Assembly: GCA_001600355.1 (NCBI GenBank)
Contig: BCJU01000003.1
Location: 1,864,519 to 1,928,518, forward strand
Length of the DNA stretch: 64,000 bases
Direction: 5' to 3'
From: Meira nashicola
Taxonomy: Eukaryota > Basidiomycota > Exobasidiomycetes > Exobasidiales > Brachybasidiaceae
In this document: positions 10,401 through 20,934 of the stretch, in pieces
Layout: every line of letters begins with the position of its first letter
Position numbering within the stretch: position 1 is the stretch's first letter
Translations under genes and position numbers: made by a program
Notes under the pieces: model-generated
What the model was told of the DNA's origin: nothing
What the model saw: the letters and a program-made list of their open reading frames with translations, nothing else
The model's database searches: none

Positions 10401-13021
10401 ATACATCGTCCGGATCTGGTATCTTGAGAGGTCCAAGTCCTGCATTAAGTGCATTCTTGGTACCTGCCCCTACATTTTTATCCCTGTGTGACGTAGATCT
10501 CATTAAAGAGTCTTCATCTTTTCCAGCCCCTCTGTAAGCAACGTGATCGTATCCATTCTCGATTCTCCAAGGCCTTTCCGGACTTCGCTCAGCATTCGTG
10601 GGTGATTTTCTAATAGAATCTTCGGCAGCAGCGCGGATCTGGGCTGCAGTGGATTGTTGAACTGTATCATCCCGTTGTGATCTCTTTGACTTTTTGGCAA
10701 ACTTTTCCAATTTGCGTGTCATCCTGTCCACGTGTTGCAAATAATCTGCACTATTCTCAGCACCTTCATCAGGCTCGCTATCGTCACTATCACTACTTTC
10801 TTCTGCGCTCACGCCACCAGCATCAACACTACGCGTGCCACTTCCCAATGGATCTTTCTTTACCTGATCAGGAGATTCGATTGGGGAAGCTGAGAAATCC
10901 AAAGGATTACCAACTTCAGCCAGAAATCCAGGCGTGAGTAAATCTTCGATTCTTTCGGTCCTCGTTTGCTTTGTATTAGGCGTCGAAATTGGTGCAATAT
11001 ATGGACGACTATCTTTTCGCTCTCCCCTGCTATTGGAATCGCTCTCTCGCTTTCCCGACGATCCGCTCGTTCTGGATGCATTCGCAACGCTGTCAGGGTA
11101 TGTTGTTAAGCTTGGTCTAGACGCATTTGTGGGAAACTGATCATGATTAGCAAATCCTGTGTTTGATTTCCGATTGCTGTCATCAACCATACTCGTATCA
11201 AAGCCAAGTGGAATGCTAGCTTCTGAAGGGTGTTTCGATGCCCATTCATCCTGATTAATTGTAATCGTGTTTGGCTGAGATGCATGAATAGGAGACACAT
11301 TGACCGGCAAATTTGCACTGTTATCGCCCACAAACACAGCATCGTCGGTGCGATCGGCCGCTTGATCCTGTTTTAAGTCTTGATGTATGGGCTCTAGAGC
11401 TGTATCTTCAAGAGTGTCGAATCCTTTTCCCTCTTCGTCTTTGATATGTGAAGCGAAAAAAGGCGCTGTGGGCATTGCATGAGCAGTACTGCTGTCTCCC
11501 CATTCACCTTGAGCAGATCGGGGTGACATTACGGTACTGCTTGCGTCCATGATACTATTGCTTCGAAAACTCCTTGCACTTGCCACACGCTCATAAGCAT
11601 CATCCGTCGTATAGCCTAACTCCAGTAGCCTTTCATATTCGAATGCTTCTTCTCCGAACAATCGTGCCATTTCGCTTGCCCGATTCCTTTCATCTTCATG
11701 CATACCAGCAGTTGATGAATGTGAAGACGGAGACCGTGCGAGACCAGAGCCACTTCCACTTTGCGGTACCGTCAATAATCGTGTTTGCATATTTGGAGAT
11801 GGAGTCCCAGCACCGCGCCAGCTTTTCAACGGGGCCGAAGAAGGAGGTGTGGGCGAAAGAGTTGCAGGTGCTGGCTTTACAGGAGAGGGTGTCATATTGA
11901 GCAACATTTTTGATGAAAGATTTGCAGTAAGATTCGCTCTGGTTTGCATTTGTTCATCTGTCTCTGTTGAATTTTCATCTAAAACGTTCCCAGGCGATCG
12001 AGCACCGCGGCGGGTAGACAATTTACGTAACATTTCTGTTCGGACTATCTGTCGTTCTTGTGATGGACCTGGTATAGGTACTTCGTGAAGCTCAACATCA
12101 AGAGCGGGCCTTGTATCGCTCGCGCCTGGTGGTGCATGTGCAAATCTACGTGAACTTCTTCGTGTATTGCGTATATCATCAGGAATGCCTTTGTCCAATG
12201 CTTCAACAAATGCCGCTTTCCGTTGTGCTTCAGCGGCAGCACTCAATCCGCCAATCGTTCTGCTCCGTCTAAGCATCATTTTTCTTTCCGTTTTGTGAGC
12301 CGACATTCTCTTTTCTTCTTCTTCTTGATCTTCGGCCGTATCACTTACTGGACTTACCGCACCTTCACGACCGCTACTTCCGAGCAATTTGTCCAATGCA
12401 TATTGTCTTGCAGCGGCACTAGCTGCACTTGTACTTGCACTTCGAGCCAGACCTGCCGCGGCTCTCTCTTGTAAGATTCTAGCCCGCAATTGTTCGAGTG
12501 AAGGCAATGGAGATCTTCCTCCATCTTCATTCCGTGAACGGCTCCTTTGTACACCATTCACACCTAAAGAAGAAGACGCTCCAGCAGCTCTATCAACTCC
12601 GAACGGTGATGCATTTCGTCCATCTGGCAGAGGGGATGGCGTGAAGTAACCACCAGGAATTACATTTGTTGACGAAAATATGTCTGCTCCTGTTTGAGCT
12701 GCATTGTTGTATTCGCCTGAAATCGCATTCTGTGAAGATTGAGAATAAAGCCCATTCATTCCGTTCATATTTTGTAACAATTGTGGTTCTGGAGTTGTGC
12801 TGAATGATTGATCATCAAGATTAGGACCTGGTGATTTATTTCGCATTTCTCTTTGAGATGCTGCTCGTTTGAGTCTCGCAATAGCATTCATCCTGGCCGA
12901 AGAGTCATTTCGAGAAATATTGCTAGAAGCATCGTATGTGCCTTCATTGCTTGGCATATACTGCTGCTCATTTTGAGAAGAAGAAAAATAATGTTGCTGC
13001 TGCTGGAATTGTTGTTGTTGA

Positions 13022-13069
<48 letters not shown>

Positions 13070-13221
13070 ATCACCATTGCCGCCGTCATTGCTGCAAAAG
13101 TGTCCAATGGGCTGGTAAATGAAGACGGACTCGGTTCATCAGAATGATGATCCTCATCCGGATCTTCTCTAGGGCTTGGCATGAACATTGTATTGTTCGT
13201 TTGAGCCCCCGCGTATACCAT
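7462..13221 (-). CDS. Large Sec7-domain protein with PH-like segments (Arf-GEF family, possibly inactive)
   Basis: Sec7 domains exchange GDP for GTP on Arf GTPases at membranes. In this 1919-residue single-exon product the first ~1200 residues are disordered and rich in Ser, Asn and Gln, with polyQ at about 53-70. A PH-like start (APMLQVV to FVFLFSDLILLAKPL) lies at about 1245-1350, the Sec7-like domain at about 1365-1500 (MAKLLHQ, ELSKYLF, VMRAFVYQEKF, IAIMTLNDALHS), an Ig-like stretch at about 1550-1627 and a PH-like end with its C-terminal helix (HCFTVTHSAERRFMM, KSWLRGIKERL) at about 1637-1697. An eight-alanine run lies near 1745. The position of the catalytic glutamic finger (YLGE in active Sec7) appears to be Ser1391. 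The architecture resembles Syt1/Yel1- or IQSEC-type GEFs only loosely. ATG at 13221 is genuine. Confidence 0.8.
13024..13068. repeat. TTGCTG hexanucleotide repeat encoding polyglutamine
   Basis: Seven and a half TTGCTG units on the plus strand, read as alternating CAA/CAG glutamine codons in the Sec7-domain gene. Confidence 0.95.
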
Positions 13222-14799
13222 CTATACTTCAAATTTTCCTATTGTGTATCGAATCGAATGCTCATTGTATAACTTTGCAGAAACAGAAACGGTAATGGTA
13301 TGTCTTTGTTTGCTTGATACGGGCGATCCCACCTTAAAAATTGCTCATGACCCAATCTTACCAACTTACTTAGAGTTTCGCAATAAGAATGATCAGCACT
13401 TATACGTCTTGAGTCGATGAGTTGGATATGAGTGACGAAGAAAAAAAGTGGGTTGAAACGTGCAAAATAAAGATTCTTGTTTAGTAAAAAGCCTTAATTT
13501 TGAGCCAGAATGCGCGGAGAAATAGTATAATTAGAATATACACATATTGACGCGCTTTAAACGTGTGAGAATCACACACACACACACGCATGGGGCGGAA
13601 TGGCACTGCCTTTCTCGGTTTAAACATTGATGCATAAACCTGTACTTATCAGGCCCTAGTCTAGATCTTGTCTTGACAACTTCAACACATGAGAAGAAGA
13701 CATTTGGCCCCTTTATGATAAAGTCACACTGTACATACATATGAATGTTTCCCTCGACGGAATGCAAAGTTCGGCACCTAATTATGGACTTTTATTGCGC
13801 CCATTATCAAGACTCTTGCGGATGAAAGGCTGATATTAGACTTTGAAGAAAATTGGAAATTTCATCCTTAGCTTGAAGTAGACTATATATGCACCAAAAA
13901 TAATGATACTCTCTTTATATTAGAAAAGGCGTCAGCATCATTATTCTTCAAACTGATTGATTGTGGAAGAAGAGAATTAAATTTGCGAATGAAGGAGCCA
14001 CTCTAATTTCATCCGATTTAGAAATTTCAATACTCTAAAGCCTAATCTGTGCTTTGGGTGGAGTGCTATCAGCCTTGCTGAACATTGCTAAAGCAAGTCA
14101 AATAAATATATGTATTTCTTTCGGTCTTGAAGTGAGACAAAGAAGGAAGAATTCTCATCAACTTTTGGACGATAGTTTAAAATGAAGGAGGGAAGTGCAA
14201 CAATATCGCTTGGCGAATAAAGGTGTAGATTTGTAGAGCCTGCTCTGTGCTGTGCTGCGCTGCGCAGCCAAAATGACAGTATTCGTGCTCTGCATAATTA
14301 ATAAAGCTTCAGGGCGTGTGGGCTGGCTGCACTTTCATAGCTTAGCTGTAAGATCCTATGAACAGGAGAACTCATAGGCATACGTTTTGGTGGAGTCGCC
14401 GCACTGCATCATCATTTATACTATCACCCACAAAAGAGCCAAACAATATTACGACACTCTCTAAAGCACAAAGACAAGGTTGCACAATCATTGTTCTATT
14501 TTATGGAATAAATCGCCTTTTTTTGGTCCAAACCTGATCAACCAGCTTATCAGAGCATGAAGTATTTGACCTCACTCGCTGCCGATCCGAAACAGAAACA
14601 GTCACTTATACTTTAAGCGTACTTTCGTCATCTTTTCGAGAAACTTCTGCTGTATCTTGCATTACACAAAGTGCATCTCTTCAAACCGATCATACGTTCA
14701 AGGCATTCAACTTGTCTCCTCTTCACGCCTCAATCTTATAGAAGAACCATATGCTCGTTCAATCAGAATTCGCATCATTTTGAGCGTTTAGGGAAGAAG
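13222..14799. other. Intergenic region between divergent Sec7 and DOA4-like genes
   Basis: This 1.58-kb stretch serves two divergent promoters. It contains a short CA microsatellite at about 13573-13587, a 27-nt sequence at 13707-13733 repeated in reverse orientation at 19222-19248, and a GC-rich CTGCGCTGCGCAG patch near 14255. The open frame of the downstream gene extends to 14671, but I treat 14671-14799 as leader. No further gene is supported. Confidence 0.6.
13707..13733 (+). repeat. 27-nt dispersed repeat, copy A
   Basis: Perfect reverse-complement match to 19222-19248 (core CTTTATGATAAAGTCACAC). It is intergenic. Confidence 0.9.
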
Positions 14800-17700
14800 A
14801 TGTCAGGTCCTTCTCCACCTCCTGCCAGGGGATTAGGTCCACCACCTTCCCTTGATGGTCTATCTCAGCTGCTCTCTGAAGCAAATGGCAACACCAAATT
14901 TTCTACTCCAGCTCCTTCCTCTAGTATGCCGCCGCCCCCTTCAACATCAAGAGCAAAGGCCGTTAATTCCATCAATACTGCTAGCGCTAATTCCTTCTCT
15001 TCAGCAAAGAATGGAGCAGATACTCCCACTGGAACAGACCTTAGGACGCCTACATCTCCTTCAACACTTTCACCAAATCATCCTCACAATTTGCGCAAAC
15101 AAGCAAAAACCCACTTGGACGCTTCTTTCAGTGTCAAAAGTTATGTAGGTGCTGCCAACGCACTGTTGGAAAAAGCACGTTCTAGTGATGCACAAGGTCA
15201 GGCCGAACAAGCATTTGTCAATTATCTCAAAGCAGCCGATGTGGCGGCCAATATACCCAAACATGCTGATTGGCAAAAGACGGTCGATCAACGTGGTCCG
15301 ACATATTTTCGCTATCAAGACTTCATGAAGAATGTTCCCGATATCATTCAAAGAGGACATAGATTGGAAGAATTGTTGCAAGCCAGAGAAGAAGCCAGAG
15401 CACAAGAAGCAAAGAATGCTTTACAAGAGCAACAACAGGAAAGCAAGATATTTATGGAACCGGAACCAGAGGAAGGTGCAGTTGGCGGAACAGATGCTAT
15501 CACCGATCAAACTGCCGCTCAGATGGATTCATTGGCCAGCAGGTTGGGTGCTCTTCGTACAAATGGAAGTGCTGATAACAACGAAGCGAGGAAGCGGATG
15601 ACGTTGCCCGGATCTGCTGCGATGGGCTTTTCTCCTTCGATAGATGGAATGACTTCTTCGCAACCTCAATCAGCATCAACTTCACCAAAGCATATACCTA
15701 CTAGCGTACGGACTGGACTACCTAGTCCTAGATTGGAAAAGTCTGGATTTATCGGTATTAATGGTGGTCAACCTGTTGGGCCGGACATGCAACCCACCTA
15801 CATTCCAACTCAATCTGAATTCAATAAATCATATCCTACTTTGGATGATTTTGAATCGCAGCATCCTAGACCCGATACACCTTCTAGACCTTTACCAGTC
15901 CCTCCATCTCAAGCAGGCCGTCCTTCGAAATCTTCGATATCCATTCCTCCAAAGCGTGAAATAAGTGTTGAAGATCTTTTCCCATTACTGTATCCTGGGT
16001 ACGACAATGTGAGAGATCCAGAAACAGGTGGGACTAGAGTGATCAAAAGACAAGGACCTCGAATCTTGGTAATTGATGTTCGATCAAGACGTGATTGGGA
16101 AAGGTCGAGAATGAAAGGAGCAGATTCGATTAATGTTGATCCTTCAGACGTTCAATCTGTAATGTCTTTAGAAGCTATTGGCGCACAACTTGCAACGGGA
16201 CCGGAACAACATGCATTTGCGGAAAGAAATACATATGACATCTGGCTTTTGTGTGACAGTGATGGACGGGGAGCAAGTAATGGATTAATCGATAGAGTGT
16301 ACAAAGGTTTGATGGAAGACGGATCCCGTTCATCGCCGGATCAAATACCGATGGTACTCGTTGGTGGTGTAGAGAGATGGTCACGCAAAGTGGGAGAAGG
16401 TGGTATGCAAGGTGAGAGTGGTGTGCCTGATGTTGGACGAGGAAAGAGTGGAGATGCATATCCTTCTGATGCAATCAATGGTGATACACGCTCAAAGAGA
16501 CAGGCAATGTACATTTCTACTCCACCTCCTTCGCTAATTCCTGGGCATATGGCTGGTAATCAGTCATCAATGAATGGCAGAAGTGGTATGAATGGAATGA
16601 GTTATGGATCGGGAATTCATGTGAGCGATTCGCTTTCGATGCCTGCTCGAGCTTATCAGTCAGGCGGAAATACAACCTCGCATTCTGGATTGCAATCCAG
16701 TAGCGTGCATGCAAAACAACCACATATTCCACTTTACTCCAATAACACCAATACGAGCTCTCCGCCGATACGACAAAGTATGGGTACTTTCGATTATCCT
16801 CAATTGAACGCACAGATACAAAAGAGACCGATGTTCAACAATGTATCCCTACATGCTCCACCATTGCCACCTCCTGCGCCAACAGCCGCATCTAGCGGGC
16901 TGGGCATGCGCTCGCCATCGCTTGAATCAGCAGGAAGGATGTCAATGGATTTGAGCCGTCGCCCACCGATTCCATCGCCTTATAGTGGACCACCAATGAG
17001 CTCAGCAGCTGCTGCAACTAGGCTTCACCATTCTGCAGTCGGGAATAACGCGCCTCGATCGAAGAGATTGGAAGACAGTATACGCATAGGCATGACTGGT
17101 TTGAAGAATGTAGGCAATTCGTGTTATATGAATTCGACACTTCAATGTTTGAATGCAACTATTCCTCTTTCTCGATTCTTTTTGGATGGATCGTACAAGA
17201 AAGCCATTAACAAAGTGAACCCTTTGGGCACTCAAGGTGCTTTAGCTGAAGCATTTGCACAGTTAATTCGTGTCTTGTGGTCAGAAAATTATACTTTTGT
17301 ATCTCCGGTCACATTTAGAGAGGCGATCACACGATATGCTCCTGCTTTCCGTGGCTGTGATCAACATGATGCTCAAGAATTTTTGGCTTTCTTGTTGGAC
17401 GGACTTCATGAAGATTTGAATTACGTCAAGCAAAAGCCACCGCCAGTAGAAATGACACCGGAACGCGAACATGAATTGGAAATTCTACCGCAACAACTTG
17501 CAAGTGTGAAAGAATGGCAGATTTATCGTGAACGAAATGAATCTTTGATAGTCGATTGGTTTCAAGGACAATTTCGTAATAAGCTGACATGCTTAACATG
17601 TGGAAAAACGTCAACGACTTATAACGCTTTCTTGTATCTTTCCTTGCCAATTCCTCCAACTGCTCGTGGAATGGGCAATAAAGTCACCCTAGCACAATGC

Positions 17701-18189
17701 TTGGACGCTTTCACAAAGGATGAAATTTTGGATAAAGCGGATGCATGGCATTGTCCAAGATGCAATAAACCTAGAAAAGCGACAAAGAAATTAACGATTT
17801 CACGTTTACCGCAAGTACTCTTGATTCATTTGAAAAGATTTTCCTTTAAAGGACCTTTTACCGATAAGATTGAGACAAATGTGTCTTTCCCTACGTCCAA
17901 TTTGGATTTGACGAATTACATGCCACCACCTCTACCGCCAGGAACGGTTCCTAAAGGAATGCCGATCAGTTCGAGTCAACAACCACCTTATGTTTATGAT
18001 TTATATGCAGCCACCCATCATTTTGGTAGTTTAAGCGGAGGTCATTATACCGCCACCGTACGTGCTCAAGATGAAAAAGGTCAACCTGTTTGGAAATATT
18101 GCGATGATAGTAGGATAACAACTGCTGATGATCGTCAAATTCATAGTCCTTCGACGTATATACTTTGGTGGCATAGAAAAGGCCGTTAA
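14800..18189 (+). CDS. DOA4: Ubiquitin-specific protease with rhodanese domain (Doa4/USP8 family)
   Basis: Doa4/USP8 enzymes remove ubiquitin from cargo at endosomes before multivesicular-body sorting. In the 1129-residue product an N-terminal helical region (LRKQAKTHLDASF to YLKAADVAANIP, about 90-165) resembles the USP8 MIT/dimerisation domain. A rhodanese-like domain spans about 387-520 (ILVIDVRSRRDW, VLVGGVERW); its usual catalytic cysteine loop does not look intact, as in other family members. The USP catalytic domain runs from about 766 to the end: Cys box GLKNVGNSCYMNSTLQ with Cys775, zinc CLTC and CPRC pairs, His box GGHYTATV with His1082, and YCDDSRIT. The frame is open from 14671, but the first 43 residues look like translated leader, so I chose ATG 14800. 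Yeast Ubp5 and Ubp7 share this layout, so the paralogue is less certain than the family. Confidence 0.85.
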   Translation: MSGPSPPPARGLGPPPSLDGLSQLLSEANGNTKFSTPAPSSSMPPPPSTSRAKAVNSINTASANSFSSAKNGADTPTGTDLRTPTSPSTLSPNHPHNLRKQAKTHLDASFSVKSYVGAANALLEKARSSDAQGQAEQAFVNYLKAADVAANIPKHADWQKTVDQRGPTYFRYQDFMKNVPDIIQRGHRLEELLQAREEARAQEAKNALQEQQQESKIFMEPEPEEGAVGGTDAITDQTAAQMDSLASRLGALRTNGSADNNEARKRMTLPGSAAMGFSPSIDGMTSSQPQSASTSPKHIPTSVRTGLPSPRLEKSGFIGINGGQPVGPDMQPTYIPTQSEFNKSYPTLDDFESQHPRPDTPSRPLPVPPSQAGRPSKSSISIPPKREISVEDLFPLLYPGYDNVRDPETGGTRVIKRQGPRILVIDVRSRRDWERSRMKGADSINVDPSDVQSVMSLEAIGAQLATGPEQHAFAERNTYDIWLLCDSDGRGASNGLIDRVYKGLMEDGSRSSPDQIPMVLVGGVERWSRKVGEGGMQGESGVPDVGRGKSGDAYPSDAINGDTRSKRQAMYISTPPPSLIPGHMAGNQSSMNGRSGMNGMSYGSGIHVSDSLSMPARAYQSGGNTTSHSGLQSSSVHAKQPHIPLYSNNTNTSSPPIRQSMGTFDYPQLNAQIQKRPMFNNVSLHAPPLPPPAPTAASSGLGMRSPSLESAGRMSMDLSRRPPIPSPYSGPPMSSAAAATRLHHSAVGNNAPRSKRLEDSIRIGMTGLKNVGNSCYMNSTLQCLNATIPLSRFFLDGSYKKAINKVNPLGTQGALAEAFAQLIRVLWSENYTFVSPVTFREAITRYAPAFRGCDQHDAQEFLAFLLDGLHEDLNYVKQKPPPVEMTPEREHELEILPQQLASVKEWQIYRERNESLIVDWFQGQFRNKLTCLTCGKTSTTYNAFLYLSLPIPPTARGMGNKVTLAQCLDAFTKDEILDKADAWHCPRCNKPRKATKKLTISRLPQVLLIHLKRFSFKGPFTDKIETNVSFPTSNLDLTNYMPPPLPPGTVPKGMPISSSQQPPYVYDLYAATHHFGSLSGGHYTATVRAQDEKGQPVWKYCDDSRITTADDRQIHSPSTYILWWHRKGR

Positions 18190-18539
18190 ATAATTGGAAT
18201 GATATAAGGGATACTCTTTTTTATTTTTTGGAAATCACGTTGATGTATTCTATTTCGCACAATTTTCATGCTTTTCTTATTTTCATCAGTCAGTCTGATC
18301 TTCGTGTCTTTATCAGAGACGATCGATTGGAAGATGCTTTTCTATAGCACTTGTCTCAGACCCTAGATTGTATCGCACGTATCGGCGAGACTATGTGTAG
18401 TGTGTGTGTGTGCAAGACTTTCTTATCAATGCTAGGGCATAATGTTAAAGGACCCTTGGAGCATTGCGTGACGTACTATCTTACATAAGACTAGCTTTGC
18501 GTAAGGTGATAGTGGACCCTAGCCCCCACCTCAAGAGAC
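18190..18539. other. 3' flank of the deubiquitinase gene
   Basis: Ordinary AT-rich downstream sequence with a short TG run near 18400 (TAGTGTGTGTGTGTG). No gene is seen. Confidence 0.5.
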
Positions 18540-18910
18540 CTCCAGAGACCTCTAGAGATGAAGGGCTTTGATTCTATAATTATAAAAAGAAAGAGAGGAG
18601 TTAGAGTTCGGTTATAATTATAAAGTATATTATATTTTATAACTTACTAGAAGAGAGAATAAAAAAGAACGAGTATTTATATAATCAGATCTAACTAATA
18701 AAAGAAAGATAGACTAGATATAAGAGAAGAGTTAAATATCAGTATTTAAAGAAATGAAAGGCTAGAGAAATACTTACTCTAGGGAGAAAGAAGGCATCTA
18801 GGCCATACTTTAGAAAAGAAAAAGAGGGATATAGAAGAAGTATTTAGATCAAGAAAAAATCTACTTTATATAGCTTTCAGATTTACTTTTCAGATACTTA
18901 TACATATATG
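18540..18910. repeat. AT-rich, CpG-poor relic sequence
   Basis: The stretch is very rich in TA, AGA and TAT words and has only two CpG dinucleotides (TTCGG, AACGA) in roughly 350 bp. It differs sharply from its flanks and from the genes. A paired ATAATTATAA word occurs near its left end. It carries no useful ORF. I read it as a decayed repeat or transposon relic; the composition is seen, the origin is inferred. Confidence 0.5.
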
Positions 18911-18923
18911 CCAAGATATAATA

Positions 18924-19114
18924 GGCGTAAATGCTATGTAAAAAAGTGAAATGCTGTACAATAATATCTTTCAAATGGTTATAAAAGGCGTAAATGCTAT
19001 GTAAAAAAAGGGAAATGCTGTATAATAACATTTTTCAAATGGTTATAAAAGGCGTAAGTGCTGTACAAAAAAGTGATTATAAGTGTTAATGCTGTATAAT
19101 AACATTTTTCAAAT
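18924..19114. repeat. Three tandem copies of a 63-64 bp unit
   Basis: Copies begin GGCGTAAATGCT (18924), GGCGTAAATGCT (18987) and GGCGTAAGTGCT (19051). Each runs through a GTAAAAAA- or GTACAAAAAA-type stretch, then AATGCTGTA, ATAATA or ATAACA, and TTTCAAAT. Copies 1 and 2 are nearly identical, and copy 3 is more diverged in its middle. Confidence 0.9.
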
Positions 19115-19813
19115 ATGTACGCTGCGCACGCATAAATTATCCCTCTAACCGGCAGCCATTTAAGCGTTTAGAGCATACAAACACATCTTCACATGTGCCG
19201 AATGTCTCATGTGTACTAGTCTACAGTGTGACTTTATCATAAAGGGGCGTCTGATTTTTGAAGCGCTTGTGTAGTACTAGGGCGTGGTTGCCGCTTGTCA
19301 GGCAAATGCAAATGAAAAAGGTGGAGATGCGGTGGAGTGTGGCGCTGTCGACACAAACCCTGTTCGGGGAAACATCATCGTGCACCAGATGAGAGAGAGG
19401 TTCATCAACTAGACTGACTACATACACCCACACAGACTTTACCACTGAATTGGAAGGTAGATACGCCAAGCAAATAAAAACCCTATGAATCCATATCTTT
19501 AACGGTTATTGTGCCAAAGGTGGTGTATGTATCGGATCGGATAAGAGATTGGATTGCACTATAACCCATGTGGTAGTAAGGATCTCCACTTCTTCTTCTT
19601 CTCGTTCAAAAAGGGCTACTTAAAACAAAGCAATCAAAGTCAATCATTTCTTCCTTTTGTTCTCTCATAAACACATATCAAACATACATCTTCAGCACAA
19701 ATTGAGCAACACCAGCATCAATAAAACTCGCTATAACCCATTAGAATTGCACAATCAATAGAATTCTTCGATCAAGAGATTCAAGCAATAAAGTCAAAAC
19801 AAAATAACACACA
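19115..19813. other. Intergenic region and leader upstream of the Dabb gene
   Basis: Contains copy B of the 27-nt dispersed repeat at 19222-19248 and, from about 19560, a CT- then CA/AA-rich leader leading to the Dabb start codon, typical of a fungal promoter and 5' UTR. No other gene is seen. Confidence 0.6.
19222..19248 (-). repeat. 27-nt dispersed repeat, copy B
   Basis: Perfect reverse-complement match to 13707-13733. Short words CCCTAGT and TTCGGCAC flank both copies, but at different spacings. Confidence 0.9.
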
Positions 19814-20137
19814 ATGGCCGTCACACATTTCGTTTCATTCAAGCTAAAGCCGGAAGTATCAAATTCAGAAGAAAAGAGACATAAAGTTCACGTTGATTTT
19901 CTAGACTTAAAAACAACATGTTTGAAAGAAGGTGCACCATACATTTTGGATTTAACTGGAGGAAAACAATGTTCACCCGAAGGTTTAGATAAAGGTTTTG
20001 ATATTGGTTATGTTGTCACTTTTGCAACTGTTTCAGATCGTGATTATTATCTAGATGAATGTCCAACTCATCAAGAATTCAAAAAATACATCAAACCTCT
20101 AATTGAAGACGTTTTCGTTTTCGATTACGAATTTTGA
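19814..20137 (+). CDS. Stress-response A/B barrel (Dabb) domain protein
   Basis: The 107-residue product is one Dabb domain: N-terminal strand VTHFVSFKLKPE, then YILDLTGGKQCS, a strand with DIGYVVTFATVSDRDYYLDE and the HQEFKKYIKPLIEDVFVFDYEF end. Such proteins form dimeric alpha/beta barrels. Some act in stress tolerance or as small cyclases, but most are unassigned. No signal peptide or membrane segment is seen, so it is probably cytosolic. The start ATG at 19814 has a strong context (ACACAATGG) after a long CA-rich leader, which suggests good expression. The exact substrate or role cannot be read from the sequence. Confidence 0.85.
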   Translation: MAVTHFVSFKLKPEVSNSEEKRHKVHVDFLDLKTTCLKEGAPYILDLTGGKQCSPEGLDKGFDIGYVVTFATVSDRDYYLDECPTHQEFKKYIKPLIEDVFVFDYEF

Positions 20138-20573
20138 GTTCATTATAACCATAGAACTTTTAAACTCAATCAAGCACTTTAACTACCTCCAACACAATCA
20201 AAATACCCGCATCAAGCAAACAACTTCCAACCATCCAGCATAACATTAGGATGCGAATGAGCGATAGAGAATACTTTAATTCCCTCTCTTTTGCTTGTCC
20301 CAACCCGAACCGTCGTAAAGGAGCTTCGTTGATATTGTATATATATGTAACATACCATTGAATGAATCCCATCGTACTAGCAGATAATCTGATTGTGCGA
20401 CGAAAGCATCTGTGAACACTGAATGCGCTTTACCAAGTTTATAAAACATCAAAGCAGTCGCGAACTAGGCAATCTCGAATCATGTCGATTTAAGTACGTA
20501 TTATATATGTATTGGCGTATAATTCACTATACTGAACATGTTGCCGAACAAACGATAGTAGATGATTGTTAGT
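20138..20573. other. Region between convergent Dabb and COX9 genes
   Basis: About 440 bp of 3' flanking DNA with a TATATATATG patch near 20340. No gene is seen. Confidence 0.6.
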
Positions 20574-20934
20574 TTATTGGTTTTGTTGTTGCAATTTAGC
20601 GTAGAAAGCGTCACCTACACGAACGGGAATAGACAAAAAGGAAGTTAGTTTAAAATGCTGCATTCAACGAGCGGGATTGACGATCTACGCCTGAGATTCG
20701 ATACATACGTCTTTGAACGGAAGGCAAGTGGACCATGTACCTGTAAAAGATTGATTCAGAGGGCGAGATGCGATTCTGTTAGTCATTCAAATCCGTGTCG
20801 AATTTGAGTCAATTCCAAACGTACCAGTATGCATATCCAGCAGCAGTACCACCTCCCAAAGCGACACTGATGTCAAGAATGAGACGCTTGCGCAGTCTTC
20901 CGGTAATTGGAGCGATTTGAGATGCGAGAGCCAT
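20574..20934 (-). CDS. COX9: Cytochrome c oxidase subunit VIIa (Cox9), three exons
   Basis: Cox9 is a small single-span nuclear-encoded subunit of mitochondrial complex IV. Exons are 20934-20825, 20740-20709 and 20614-20574, joined across introns 20824-20741 (GTACGT, branch CTAAC, ACAG) and 20708-20615 (GTATGT, branch CTAAC, GTAG). The spliced frame gives 60 residues, close to the 59 of yeast Cox9, with the family start IAPITGRLRKRLILDI, a Gly/Ala-rich membrane helix ending in YAYWYM at about 20-40, and the tail RRDAFYAKLQQQ. No single reading frame shows the gene because the last two exons are only 32 and 41 nt. A further 5'-UTR intron is plausible at 21093-20944 (GTACGT, CTGAC, TTTCAG). It is divergent from PRP4. 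Confidence 0.92.

Noticed and set aside
13531..13767. 78-codon ORF overlapping a CA microsatellite
   Set aside because: It is low complexity (CVCVCV) and unconserved in appearance, so it is unlikely to be coding.
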